Assembly: GCF_000204055.1 (NCBI RefSeq)
Contig: NW_006768835.1
Location: 244,813 to 308,812 of the forward strand
Source: Melampsora larici-populina 98AG31
Taxonomy: Eukaryota; Basidiomycota; Pucciniomycetes; Pucciniales; Melampsoraceae
DNA: 64,000 bases
Direction of reading: 5' to 3'
The notes under the pieces were generated by a model that saw nothing but the letters and a program-made list of their open reading frames with translations, was not told where the DNA came from and did not search any database. The translations under genes and the position numbers were made by a program. Of this stretch, positions 34,958 to 45,464 are shown in pieces; within the stretch, counting starts at the first letter, position 1; each line of letters starts with the position of its first letter.

Positions 34958-35263
34958 GTTAACTGGTTTGTTGAAACTGTTTCTTGTTATTGAGGAGGTG
35001 AAATCAGTTAATTGTATGAGTGAGAGTACAATGGGAAAGGTGGAAAGGGTTGTGAGACTTATGTTCGATCGCGGTTGGTGTCGATGCACTTGTGATATGC
35101 GTAATATGTGTATAGTACTTGTGATAGGTGAAAGGTCCAGTGGTGAGAAATTGAAGTTACGAGTGTTATAAGTAGTGATTTTAGCTATGCTCGTGAGTGT
35201 GAGCTGAGTGTTAGGGTTGGTTTAAGTGAGGTGGTGATTAGGATGAAGTTACATGTGTTATAC

Positions 35264-35581
35264 GTTGTGAGTTTTTATGTACTGGTGATATGTGAGCTGT
35301 GCAGTGGTGAGAATACAAGTGTGGTGGTGAGATTATGTCTGAGGCGGGGAGATCTCTTCTGAGATTGTAAGATTGTAGGTTGTGGTGGTGATAGTATCAC
35401 TTGGTGCGTGAGCAGCCCAAAGGTCCCCCCCTTAGAGAAGTGGGACTTAGGAGAATCTTGGGGTTACCCTAGGAGCTCCTATCTTCCTAGGAAATTCTAA
35501 AGGGGCGTTTTAGAAGGCTATAGGATGATAGAAGAGGCTGTATCATCCAATACACTTGGAGGGATTCAGTACACACAGGTG
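35264..35581 (-). repeat. Right terminal inverted repeat of the KDZ element
   Basis: 318 bp, inverted relative to 18494-18811, ending in CAGTACACACAGGTG. It is immediately followed by the GTATTACC duplication. Confidence 0.92.
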
Positions 35582-35589
35582 GTATTACC
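35582..35589 (+). repeat. Right 8 bp target-site duplication, GTATTACC
   Basis: Identical to 18486-18493. One base later (35591) the LTR of the gypsy element begins with TGTACAAGG. Confidence 0.9.
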
Positions 35590-35590
35590 G

Positions 35591-36211
35591 TGTACAAGGA
35601 AAGAAGGCAAAAGAAGGCCGAGACAACATTAAGCAATACCAAAAAAAAAGGCGGGACAGCGTGCAAGAAGATTGAACAGACTGCATACCTGGAACGGATG
35701 CTACTATTTATACATGTCACTTGAAGAATGGATCCTGTATCATAGTGTATCATGCACAAATGAAATGAAAGTGATAAAAATAACAGTATTGGAAGAATAT
35801 AGAATGTTTACGATTAAAAAAAAGTGTATTATCCAGGTAATGATCATCATCATGCAATCGGTAGCGATTTCAAATCAGTGAGACATGGACTACAAGAGGA
35901 AAGACCAGGTTAACAACATGGTTCAAGAGAGAACAAGCACTAAAAATTGATAATTTGAGATCCGTGAAAGTCAAACAAAAGGCAAGCAAAGTTGCTGCAC
36001 AGCATGTATAAACCATAAATAAGATGGGGACTGATATGAGCAGGCGTAGTAAGATGCAAGACACAATGCGCAAAAGGACCCTTTAGATAAGCTATTAGAT
36101 TGCTACGTGAGGAACATCAGTTCTACTCGAGTGAGAGGATAACTAGAGTACAACTTGCTATAAGCATAAAGGTAAGAGCCTTATAGTCTGTGGCTCATAA
36201 CACCACTCCCC
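35591..36211 (-). repeat. 3' LTR of gypsy element 1
   Basis: Read on the minus strand it starts TGTTATGAGCCACAGAC and ends ...CCTTGTACA, so it has TG...CA ends. It is preceded by a polypurine tract (GAAGGGGGGAGTGG) and by the integrase stop. The 5' LTR is missing from this window. Confidence 0.6.
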
Positions 36212-37199
36212 CCTTCATGACTCAACCCCCTGTTGCGGGTTAGCATCTTTCCACGGGTTGGCATTAAAAAACCCTGTAGGGAAAAAGCTTCACCCTCACT
36301 TCTTTCTCCGCGCCTTTCTATATCTGTCTTCTGCTTGAGGATATTTGTCATCAAATCCTTTCATAATTTGTTTTGCATTCTTGCGTCCGCCTTCTGGTTC
36401 CCATGAATCATAATTGGGTCCATAACCTTTCCAATTGATTAAGTACTCTACTTTCTTCCCTCTCTTTCTTTTGTCTAAGATTTCATTGATTTCGAATTCT
36501 TCTTGTTCATCAATTATTATTGGTGGTGATGGTGATTTGTTTCGACCTTTGATATTGCTTCCTTCAAACTTTCGTAATATATTGACATTGAAAACTGGAT
36601 GAATTCTATGCATGGACTTGGGTAAATCAAGTTTATAAGCATTTTCTGACACTTGCGCAGTGATTAAGAAGGAACCTAACCAACGGTGTGAAAACTTAAC
36701 TGTTGGCCTAGTTGTTGATATGTTTTTGTTACTTAACCAGACCTTATTGCCTTTTTTCCATTTTGGTGACTCCTTCGCTTTTCTTTGGTGTTGAGTTTTC
36801 ATTAATTCTTGAGTTAACATCATCACATCTTTAAGTTCACGTTGCACCTCTTTGATATGCTTCATTTGTTCTTCTACCACCGGTGAACACTGCTTGCTGG
36901 ACGGTATATCTGTGAAGGCAACATTGAACCCATAGTTTGCCTTGAAGGGTGACACTCCTATGGCTGCATGGTAGTTGTTATTGTAGGAGAACTCAGCAAA
37001 AGGGAGAAGTTCATACCAGTTGTTTTGTTTGTAAGATGTATAATGTCTTATAAACTGTTCAGCTGCCTTGTTGGTGATCTCCGATTGCCCATCCATTTGC
37101 GGATGATAAGCCGTCGCGGTTGAGTTTTGATGCCCAGTCGTTTGTGAAAATCTTTTGTTGCTCTTGAGATGAACACGTTTCCTCGATCAGACGTAATCG

Positions 37200-37951
37200 T
37201 GTTGAGAGACACCTCTTGTCTCTCTTACTTAGGTTTCAGCTGTCGTGAAAGGTAGTAAAGGCTAACATACATTATCATTACACACAATCAGATTAAGACT
37301 AATAATAGTTTAATATTAGAACCATAATACTCTAACCTTAACCTTCCTATATCAAATTCACTTTCACATGTCGCGTATATCCTCTTTTCCTCATCCGTCA
37401 TTCTACGGGAGGAAAAGAGTAAGTCTGTTCTATATTAAATCAATCATCATCACTATGTTTTCTTTCTGTCAATTTCTATTCTTGTTATCATTTTACTAAT
37501 AATTTCTATTTCACCTGAATTGTTGTTGACGCTAGATCAACTGCTAAAATCATACGCGTCGACTCTTTTCCCTTTGTTCTTTCTTACTTGACCTGAAACC
37601 TTCTAGGTCAGATAGTCTTTAAAAGATCACAGAGTTATTTCTCTTCTTATCTAACTTTCATTATCTTCTATTACTTCCTTTTGATACTCTTCTGATTGTA
37701 TAGGTTAGCATTCAGGTAGTTTAGTGACCAGAGGTGATAGAGGCTCACCTCTAGTATTTGTCACGGTATATCAGGTTAGCATTCAGGTAGTTTAGTGACC
37801 AGAGGTGATAGAGGCTCACCTCTAGTATTTGTCACGGTATATCAGGTTAGCATTCAGGTAGTTTAGTGACCAGAGGTGATAGAGGCTCACCTCTAGTATT
37901 TGTCACGGTATATCAGCTTTCAGGAACCTAGACGGATTTCGTCGCTTTTCA
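37200..37951. mobile_element. 752 bp solo LTR inside the gypsy integrase
   Basis: The insert begins TGTTGAGAGACACC and ends GTCGCTTTTCA (TG...CA), and is flanked by the 5 bp duplication AATCG (37195-37199 and 37952-37956). It contains no coding sequence. It interrupts the integrase codons between GTPR and TITSD, so it was left by LTR-LTR recombination of a different family. Confidence 0.88.
37703..37915 (+). repeat. 71 bp x 3 tandem repeat within the solo LTR
   Basis: Three consecutive, essentially identical 71 bp units start GGTTAGCATTCAGGTAG and include a short inverted pair (GAGGTGATAGAGGCTCACCTC). They may be duplicated promoter or enhancer elements of the LTR. Confidence 0.92.
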
Positions 37952-38420
37952 AATCGACCTCGGGGTTCCATGCAACCTCCACACCTCTTGTATCATGATA
38001 TCAGCCAGGTCTTCTGATGATATACTTTTCATACAAGGTATGAAGTGAGCCATCTTAGTCAAACGGTCCACTACTGTTAAGATACTGTCAAATCCGTTTG
38101 ATATCGGGAGGTCGGTTATTAAGTCATAACATACATCTAGCCATGGTCCTTCAGGAACTGGGAGTGGCTGTAGGCTTCCAAAAGGCTTATCAGTTTGAGA
38201 CTTCACGCGTTGGCAAGATTGGCAACCATCTACGTATTGCTTAATAAAAGCTTTCATTCCCGGCCAGTGATACAATCTCTTGATTAGGGCAAGGGTTCTC
38301 ATTCTCCCCGGATGCCCTGCCAAGCGGCTATCATGCCTCAATCACAAGATTTGTAGCTTCAGGTCTGCATCGTTGGGCACAACTACTTTGTTCCTGTAAT
38401 ACAGTACTAGCACAATTGGG

Positions 38421-39034
38421 CGGCGGGCGCCGCACTGGCAATTCTGACACAACCCACAAAATAACTGGGGGGACACCTGTAGATGTTTTGAGGTTTGGTG
38501 CGCTCCCAGGAGCGCCCAGACTTTTACGGTACAGTCAAAACTCTCTAAAGCCATACCATTGGGTGGATCCAAATGGCTATGGGTTTAGGGAATTTTAGCC
38601 CTTTTATGGAGTTCCTAGAAATCCCCTCCAAATCCATACATGTATGGGTTTCCATAAAAACCCTCTTAAACCATAATGTTTATTGGATTAGAGGGATATG
38701 GGCTCAGCTCAATTCTTGGATGCAATATTGATTCTAGCATTGAATTTTTTTAATCACACTGTAGTTGATCATATCTATAATATCTATACTTGTGATTACA
38801 AGTTGTAGTGAATTGGAGAAGTGACAAAAGTAAATAAAGTCGAAAAGATTGGATATACTTTTGTGTGATGAACTGTGTTTTTAGTCATCTGACAGGAATT
38901 TTTGTAATTAAGATGATCTGGATGTGATTGAAAGGTTTTTTGAGACTGATTGATCAATTTTGGAATTTGAAGTAATTGGTGATGGTAGACTGCTGTGCGT
39001 TGCTCAGCAGCACGGAGCGCACACGCCCAGAGTA
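38421..39034. other. Non-coding gap, possible small repeat
   Basis: GC-rich text with GGGCG(GC)GGGCGCCGC at about 38416 and a partly inverted counterpart (GGAGCGCACACGCCC) at about 39015 frame AT-rich DNA. This might be a non-autonomous element, but the arms match poorly and no target duplication is seen. Confidence 0.3.
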
Positions 39035-39276
39035 TTAGGTTAGCATTGCCCCTAATTCATTGGTCATGGCGCTATCATCAAACTCTAAGTAAGTCATCAA
39101 CTGTGCCATCAAATCCAGTGCTTGCTTTGAAGTCAGTTGCTCTACAGGAACATCTACGGCAGTTGAATCAGATGATGCAACATTTTTGGGAGTGGTTTCT
39201 TCTTGACTCTGGAGCAAGAGCTCCCATTTATTTTGGAGTTTGCCATCAGGGTTGAGTATCTCTTCTAAAGACATTT
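39035..39276 (-). pseudogene. C-terminal end of the pogo-like transposase gene
   Basis: The open frame MSLEEILNPDGKLQNKWELL...TNELGAMLT ends in a stop at 39035. Joining its start to 52080 gives VQLLEDIGAVS-QMSLEEILNP, which reads on from the pogo transposase exon there. It is thus the last coding part of that gene, separated by the nested 12.8 kb insertion. Confidence 0.6.
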
Positions 39277-39328
39277 GGTAAGTCTATAAAGTAGATTGTC
39301 GGATGAAGAGAAGAGAAACTTGTACAAT
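39277..39328 (-). repeat. 3' LTR of gypsy element 2, outer fragment
   Basis: The text from AAGTCTATAAAGTAG to CTTGTACAAT equals the start of the intact LTR at 51936. The remaining part of this LTR is at 44486-44576, beyond the Harbinger insert. Confidence 0.88.
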
Positions 39329-39331
39329 TTT

Positions 39332-39420
39332 ACTACACAAAGTGCTTCTGGAACTTTTCCACGAAAGTTCCAGAACAAATTTTCCAGAAAGCCAGAAAGC
39401 CAGAACACGTTCTGGCTTTC
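39332..39420 (+). repeat. Left Harbinger inverted end with internal palindrome
   Basis: It begins CTACACAAAGTGCTTCTGG. GTTCTGGAACTTTTCC/GGAAAGTTCCAGAAC-type arms and GCCAGAAAGCCAGAA with AAAGCCAGAACGTG form further inverted pairs. The counterpart is at about 44380-44478. Confidence 0.8.
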
Positions 39421-39477
39421 TGGACTTTGATCAAATCTCCACAATGCCAATCTAACTCCCACATCCACCATCACAAC

Positions 39478-41360
39478 ATGCCTGACGATACTCCCCCTTC
39501 AAGCACCCCACCAACGTCCCCACACCAGATACCACAGCCAATCTTAACCCCTCTTACTTTCCAACTTCATCCGTCCACAATCCAGTACTATCCATCCTTT
39601 GGTTTAAACACAACTTCACCAAACTACTACCCAAACCAAATTCCTTCGACATATCCCCCGGGAATTGTTCAACAAGGCTCTTTCGGATCTTCACTTAATT
39701 CGATCACATCCCTTCCCCAACCTGCCTCGCAACCAGTAGAGTTCACCATGACTCGATCAAAGAATCCTAAGAAGCCTAATGCAAGAGGTGGGAAGTCGCA
39801 ATCATCAACATCTCGTAAGAGTCGAGCAACAACCAGTAAGCCCCTGCAATCACCATCAAGTGGAAAGCCGCAAAAAAAAGGAAAGAAGGGTGAAAAAGGA
39901 GGTGAAGACGGACCTTGTAGAAAGCCACCGGTGAAGTGGGAAGATCAGAAGAACAAAAAGGGCGAGAGTGCCATCAGCATTCTCTTGAATTGGCTTACAA
40001 CGTATGAAAATTGGACTCGGTATAAATCACATACTTCCTACAAGTCCACTACTCTAGAGTCAATTACTTCCTACTTAGTTGAGAACGGAATTCATGACCG
40101 TAATGAAAAGATTGTGGCAACTAAGGCGAGTAGTTAACTTTTTCATTACTTTTTCAGATAGTTTTTCTACAACGCAAATTGATCGGACAACACATCTTCA
40201 GATCAGTAATCTCGAGTCACAGTTTAATGATGCTCAGAGATGGATAGATCAGTCTGGTCAAGGTGCAATGAATCATCTCAAAGCCGAGAAGCAGAAGAAC
40301 GGGTGGGAAGATGAGGATCCGGCTTACATTGCGAGAAAGAAGGTCTTAGTCAATTGTAAGTATCTTCTAAATCTTGCTCAATGTTTCACTACACTGAGAA
40401 ACCTTTGATACAGCTTACATTGAGGCTAGATGCAGATACTACTGGCAATTAGCGCCTGTCATGGGTACACGAGACAAGGCTACTAGGCTTGCAAGTGGCA
40501 ACAGTGCACACCCGGACAATCCGGACAACTCTTTAGACTGCTTGGGGTTAACCGAAATTGAAACACAACTACATAACGATGTAGATTTAGATCAATCACA
40601 TTGTAGCTTGCCAGACCTCCGAAATGACAATGAACACTCGGAAGCATCGAATGAAGAGTACCACCGTCTCCACCATCAAGCAGACAACAACCACGATAGC
40701 CATGATGTTTCTAATGAAGAGATGAGGCGTCTTATTTATGATGATATGCTGGAAGGTTTGTAGATCTACGATTTTTGTTGGCAAATATAGCACGCTGAAT
40801 CCATACATTATCATGATGTAGCTTCTCCAACCAATTCTATCCCCAAAAATTCGGTTAATCAGACCCCCAAATCACCAATTAATCCTACCCGAAAAGGTTC
40901 TGTTCCGAAATCGGCCACAAAACTATCAGTCACAAAAATCAATAAACGTAAGGCGAGTGGGGAGTCTCAAGTGAAGGAGTTACTTACCCAAAACACTGAC
41001 ACGGTCAAGTCATCCATCACCAAGCTCGAAGATAGTTTAATCCAATCCAGTCTGAAATCCGACAGCCTTGGCAATGCAATCCAAGACTTAGCTAAGATTC
41101 TGAAGCCCAAAGACGACCCAAGATCATTGTTATCAAATGAAGATCAACTTAAACAGGCCAAGTTAGATGCAGAATTACACAGTTTGAAGGTCGAGTCAGC
41201 TAAATTAGATGTCAAACGCACAAAACAGGCTATGGATATGGATTATAGAATTGCAAGAGGGAAATTCATTGCTCAAGTCATGGCCAATAACCACTTGACT
41301 CTTGAGCAGGCCAAGGAAGTTGCTGCTGAAGTCTTTCCAAGTATGGTAGGTTTCTATTGA
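39478..41360 (+). CDS. Harbinger Myb-like DNA-binding protein
   Basis: About four exons start at ATG 39478 (MPDDTPPSSTPPTSPHQ). A Pro/Ser/Asn-rich N-terminus and a basic linker (KKGKKGEKGG) precede a SANT/Myb-like region (LLNWLTTYENWTRYKSHTSY, ITSYLVENGIHDRN). The next exon gives LESQFNDAQRWIDQSGQGA and, after an intron, CRYYWQLAPVMGTRD. The last exon is charged and coiled-coil-like (LDAELHSLKVESAKLDVKRT). PIF/Harbinger elements need such a second protein, which recognises the ends and brings the transposase to the nucleus. The first intron donor may be GTAGTT near 40132. All exons remain open. Confidence 0.72.
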
Positions 41361-42440
41361 ATGTATGAATCTTCATATAAACAAAAGTTATTGATTCTAT
41401 TTTGTGCTCCTCAGGATTCTGACAAAAACCAATCTTGATGCAAGAGGCTGTCAGTGAAATTAACAAATATCGATGTCGTTTCAGTTCCTTTTTTTTTCTT
41501 CTGAAATCGATTCATACACATATCAATTCAGATAGCTGTCGATCTTGTTCATGATCCATTTGTCCATTTTAACCCTTTTTTTTCATCAAATAAAACTTTT
41601 CATATTAAGCTAGCAACTCTGATTTGAATTATGTACTGTTGGTGAATGGATCAAAATTTGATATCGTTCAAAAACTAGCAGGCTCTTCCATTTTCCAAAA
41701 TGTTTTAGGTTCTTCCAAATTCTTTTTCCTATTAATGGTTTCGCATGCAAAAAAAACCAAATGTTCTCAAGCAAGATTCCATTGAGATGAACTTTCTTTG
41801 CATTTTGTGAAATTCAATAGGCTGATTTCTTGTGCCACAAGATAAGATGCATCATATCTGATTGATCCAAATCAAGCAGTAAGTAATACGAGTTAGTTCA
41901 TTAAATATGTGTCATAAAATATGGAATGATATACTCGATTTGACTACTTAATTCTAATCGATCGGAAGAATCGATTAGAATCAAGTCGATCGGAAGACTC
42001 GATTAGAATCAAGTCAATCGGAAGAATTGATTAGAATCAAGTAGGACATCCTTCTTAGTCCGAATCCAAAAATGAAAACCTACAATGATGATCATTTTTT
42101 GAAACAAGTGGTGATCAATCAAATCTCCCAATCAATCAGATTCAAACAAGATAGACTTTTGGGATACTTGCAAGTCTATCTTATCAAATATCCTAAGATA
42201 TCTTAGAGGTGAGACTCGCGAGTGATGAGAAGGTGAAAATATACTTGTTGTGCAATGAATTCCTTAATCGATTCTCCCAATGGATTAGAATCTAATCAAA
42301 GAAACCTCTAACACTCATAAATAGAACTTATGTATCATTCAAAAATCAAATTTGCGGGCGGATTCATTTCAAAGAGTAAACAGTAAAAATCTAAAAACAA
42401 ATTTGTTAATGAGGAACACAAAATCCTAATTTGAAAGGAA
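41361..42440. other. Harbinger internal spacer
   Basis: This is AT-rich non-coding DNA between the convergent genes. Near 41955-42045 a short unit (AATCGATCGGAAGA.TCGATTAG) is repeated about four times with TC/GA palindromes. No gene is seen. Confidence 0.5.
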
Positions 42441-42629
42441 TGTTAACAAAAAACCCTTATGAAGCCCTGTTGGCTATGAAATCCTCAAATAGAGCCTTCC
42501 GTCGGGTGTCATCGCAGTTTGTGGATGCACCTGTTAACAAAAAACCCTTATGAAGCCCTGTTGGCTATGAAATCCTCAAATAGAGCCTTCCGTCGGGTGT
42601 CATCTCGCGCAGTTTGTGGATGCACCTCA
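42441..42629. repeat. ~94 bp tandem duplication over the transposase 3' end
   Basis: The block TGTTAACAAAAAACCCTTATG...GTTTGTGGATGCACCT occurs twice in a row. The inner copy carries three extra bases (TCG). It covers the last ~30 codons and stop of the Harbinger transposase, so a second stop-containing tail lies downstream of the real one. Confidence 0.88.
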
Positions 42630-44250
42630 TCTTCGTAAAGGGGTGCGTTTGGAGGTGCTCTCCTTTGTCTAGCTGTGTGGAGTAGCCCTTCTTCCACTGT
42701 ACCAAACTCGTAATGCCATCGGTCATCGTTGCTTGTTGTGTAATTGTGAAGTATTATACAGACTCGGATCCAAACGTTCGCTCGCTGGGCACTACGACGG
42801 CCAGTGATCAAGATCCGTAGCTCCTTCAACGACTGAAAATGACCTTTGAGCATCCCGATGCTCTGTTTGATTATAACTCGTATTTTACTAAGCTCTTGAT
42901 TGAAGGCCTCTTGATGGGTTTGAAGACGTTGACCAGGTGCTCGTTTGAAAGGTGTGATGACACTCTGTGATGTTGTGTAGCCAGAATCAGCCAAAAGATA
43001 TTCGTCTTCAGAAATGAAATCACTCGGGTTACGATAAAGCTGAGAAAACAATGTCAGCATAGAGATTGGCTTTCATGAGAGAAGACACTTACCTCGGACG
43101 ACATATAAGCCCTTTGATCGTGAGCCGATCCACACCAACCAAGCTTGTAATACCTGAAAATCTTATTAACATCACATACTAACATGACATTAAATGCGTA
43201 GAACTGTTTGCGTGTCCAGTAATCCTCTGGGTTCCGAACCGGTGCAAAAGCAAGGGGAACCAGAGTGCCATCCATGAAAGCAATGCAGTCTTTGAAATGA
43301 CTATCTCGTATCTTTGTCTTCAGATCACGGCGATCCTCGACGTTTGGCCAGTTGACCCATTCGTTTTCAATTTGAAGAATCGCATACATACAGCGGTTAG
43401 TCCAATTATGGACACTTCCCTCTATAAAGAGACAGAATCTGGATTAGTTTTTTGATGATAAGAAAAAGAAAAGGCACTCACCTGATATGTGAAATGTGTA
43501 AGCAAGATGTGAGATATCCCCCCCGTTTCCTGAGGTTCCCAGGTTTGCTAGAGCGACCAAAAGCTGCCATGCTACAGGAGCCTGTTTGTTATCGGACCGG
43601 TTCTGAAAAACATGACAATCCTGAATCCGTGTGACTAAGTTCCAAAATTGTTCATGAGTCATTCGAGCCTATTCAACAAACAGAATAAAAATAAAAGTCA
43701 CAAAGTCATTAGTTTGGAGGCTGTGTGATTGGTTTAAAAAACAAGTTTGACCCAAATGACTCACAATAGCCAAGAAAGGATCGCCACCTTCAGCAAGTCT
43801 TTGAGGAAATGCAACATTTGGTATTCCTTTACGTTGTCGTGATGATCGGTCATGCACATAGCGAGTGGACTGTAAGATCTTGAGGGCTTCCTCGAGTTGG
43901 CCTATCTCACTTTCAACAACTTTTTGTAGACGACGACCAAGCAGCACAAGTTTGATAGAATCTGTCCTTGCTAAATGAAACTCCAAGGCACCAAGCAAAA
44001 CAACTAATAGTGGCCTCCTTGCCCCCAACTCATCCACAGGATCTTCATCGTTATCCGCTGCTTGTTGGTTGATATGTGAATTTTGGTTGATGATGATTGC
44101 TTGAAGACATCGAATTATGAAAAGGCTTTCAGCATCCCTAATCTTCTTGAAGGCAAGAGTAGCTACTCGGATATTTGATGTTTGTTTCATTTCATCAATT
44201 GCCGTATGTACGTAGTGTTTGAGTCGTTTGCGGTGTCCTTTCCGGGGCAT
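42548..44250 (-). CDS. PIF/Harbinger DDE transposase, catalytic Glu apparently Lys
   Basis: Four minus-strand exons: 44250-~43765 (start MPRKGHRKRLKHYVH), ~43672-43482, ~43424-43093 and ~43040-42548. The second has the helix-turn-helix-like part (MTHEQFWNLVTRIQDCHVF). The third has DDE_Tnp_4 landmarks: Asp in CIAFMDGTLVPLAF, RKQFYAFNVMLVCD and GWCGSAHDQRAY. The fourth has the second Asp in LLADSGYTT. At the third catalytic position, where relatives read R-V-x-(I/V)-E-x-x-x-G-x-L-K-G, this copy reads RVIIKQSIGMLKG, so Glu is replaced by Lys (GAA to AAA would do it). It is otherwise open. It is probably inactive in this copy, if my alignment is right. Confidence 0.82.
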
Positions 44251-44485
44251 AGTGTGGTGTATGAGGACGGAGGCGTAAGCTGGGAGTGAGGTAAAGAACT
44301 GAAGCAGTATTCAGAGTTGTATCACGCAGTCTTGTGGAACCTAGGGGCAAAGGGTATTCAAATAGTTCTTTTTTCCACGAGCCCACAAAGCCAGAACACA
44401 GCCAAAATTTTCTTTTGTGGCTTCGTGGAAAATCGTTCTGGAACTTTCGTGGAAAAGTTCCAGAACCACTTTGTGTAGGACAAAT

Positions 44486-44576
44486 AGCAAAGTGTACAAC
44501 TAGGGACTCAATCTCTATCCGTGACATGTCTAACCCGTCTTTCACTCGTTGTTACATATGTTATAGGATCATAACA
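44486..44576 (-). repeat. 3' LTR of gypsy element 2, inner fragment
   Basis: It matches the distal part of the intact LTR (51990-52079), ending ...GGATCATAACA. On the minus strand it starts TGTTATGATCC directly after a polypurine tract (AAAAAGGGGGATAC). Confidence 0.88.
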
Positions 44577-44670
44577 GTATCCCCCTTTTTACGCCCAATA
44601 TTCCTCTTGCAAGATCTGTGTTCCTCCCACGGGCAGCATTAAAAAACCCAGAGGGAAAAAGCTTGCCCTC

Positions 44671-45464
44671 TCACTTACGCCGTGTCCTTTTGTACTTCTC
44701 TGCCGCCTTTGGAAATCTTGTGTCGAAGTCTTGTAGTAATTCGGCGCAATTCTTCAAATTGACTCGAGGTTCCCATGAATTATGCTCCGGTCCAAATCCT
44801 TTCCAACTAACTAAGTATTCCATCTTGTTGAATTTCTTACGGCAGTCTAATATCTCCATCATCTCCCATTCCTCTGTATTGTTAATGATGATTGGTTGTG
44901 GTTCAGTTGTGCGTCGTTCCTCCACCGTGTCCGGTTCGTGTTTCCTAAGTAATGAAACGTGAAACACAGGGCGGATGCCTCTCATAGAAACAGGTAACAT
45001 CAGTTTATAAGCAGATCGTGATATTTTTTCAATGATGCTAAAAGGACCCATCCATCTGTGATCCAACTTTGGGCTCGGTCTAGTAGTTGACAAAGCTTTA
45101 CTGTTCAGCCATACTTGATCACCCACGTTCCACTCGGGTGTTGTTCTTATGCCTTTGTCGAATTGTGCTTTCATCTCTTGCTGTGCAACGTTTAAACATT
45201 CAGTCAGTTTGGATTGTACTTCATTCAATTGTTGCAATCTATTTTCAACATTTGGGATGCATTGGTCACTAGATGGTACTCCACCAAAATTAGGATTAAA
45301 CCCGTAATTCGCTTTAAAAGGTGAAACCCCTGTAGAAGCGTGGTCTTTATTGTTGTAAGAAAATTCCGCGATTGGTAGTAGTGATTCCCAATTGTCCTGT
45401 CGATAGTTGACGAAGTGTCGTAGATATTGCTCAATAGCCTTGTTCACGATTTCTGTCTGACCGT
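44671..45464 (-). pseudogene. Gypsy 2 integrase C-terminal part and chromodomain
   Basis: This continues the integrase of the pol frame that breaks off at 47083. It begins GQTEIVNKAIEQYLRH, the last part of the integrase core with its usual Glu (in the TEIVNK stretch). A GPY/F-like region (KLDHRWMGPFSIIEKISRSA) and a chromodomain (MEYLVSWKGFGPEHNSWEPR) follow, ending at 44671 (KRTRRK). The chromodomain targets insertion to marked histones in chromoviruses. The part itself has no stop, but the 1.6 kb insert separates it from the rest. Confidence 0.88.

Larger units (their letters stand above)
18494..35581 (+). mobile_element. 17.1 kb KDZ DNA transposon with TET/JBP dioxygenase and OTU cargo
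   Basis: The element is bounded by 318 bp terminal inverted repeats starting CACCTGTGTGTACTG and by a perfect 8 bp target duplication. Inside, from left to right: a hypothetical gene (+), a tRNA-like sequence (-), a TET/JBP-like dioxygenase (+), an inverted-repeat array, a 623 bp MITE, a KDZ transposase (+), and a zinc finger-OTU protease gene (-). KDZ transposons carrying TET/JBP genes are known from basidiomycetes, and the OTU fusion and the hypothetical gene look like further accessory functions. The ends and target duplication are intact and the transposase keeps its D-D-E candidates. The element could therefore be recent and potentially mobile, although a MITE has since landed in it. Confidence 0.93.
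36296..38420 (-). pseudogene. Gypsy element 1: decayed integrase with chromodomain
   Basis: This minus-strand remnant of a Ty3/gypsy chromovirus is cut off upstream, so RT and RNase H are missing. 38420-37957 codes YYRNKVVVPNDADLK..., a TGA where an Arg is expected (QIL*LRHDS), the zinc-binding part (RHDSRLAGHPGR...GCQSCQR) and the start of the catalytic core (DLITDLPISNGFDS). A solo LTR splits the core right after GTPR. The frame resumes at ITSDRGNVFIS, shifts once near KTQPR, and continues as ATAYHPQMDGQSE to a chromodomain (VEYLINWKGYGPNYDSWEPE) at the C-terminus. It is non-functional. Confidence 0.88.
39329..44482 (+). mobile_element. PIF/Harbinger DNA transposon, about 5.15 kb, in the gypsy LTR
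   Basis: The inverted ends read CTACACAAAGTG(C/G)TTCTGG followed by AACTTTTCCACGAAAG, which itself sits in a palindrome. The likely target duplication is AAT (39326-39328 and 44483-44485), as in the intact LTR copy GTACAATAGC. The outermost few bases of the ends do not match each other, so the exact termini are uncertain by 3-4 bases. It holds two divergent-strand genes, a Myb/SANT-like protein (+) and a DDE transposase (-), the standard pair for this superfamily. Confidence 0.88.

Noticed and set aside
38416..39030. A MITE with GC-rich ends
   Set aside because: The arms match only in patches and no target duplication is visible.
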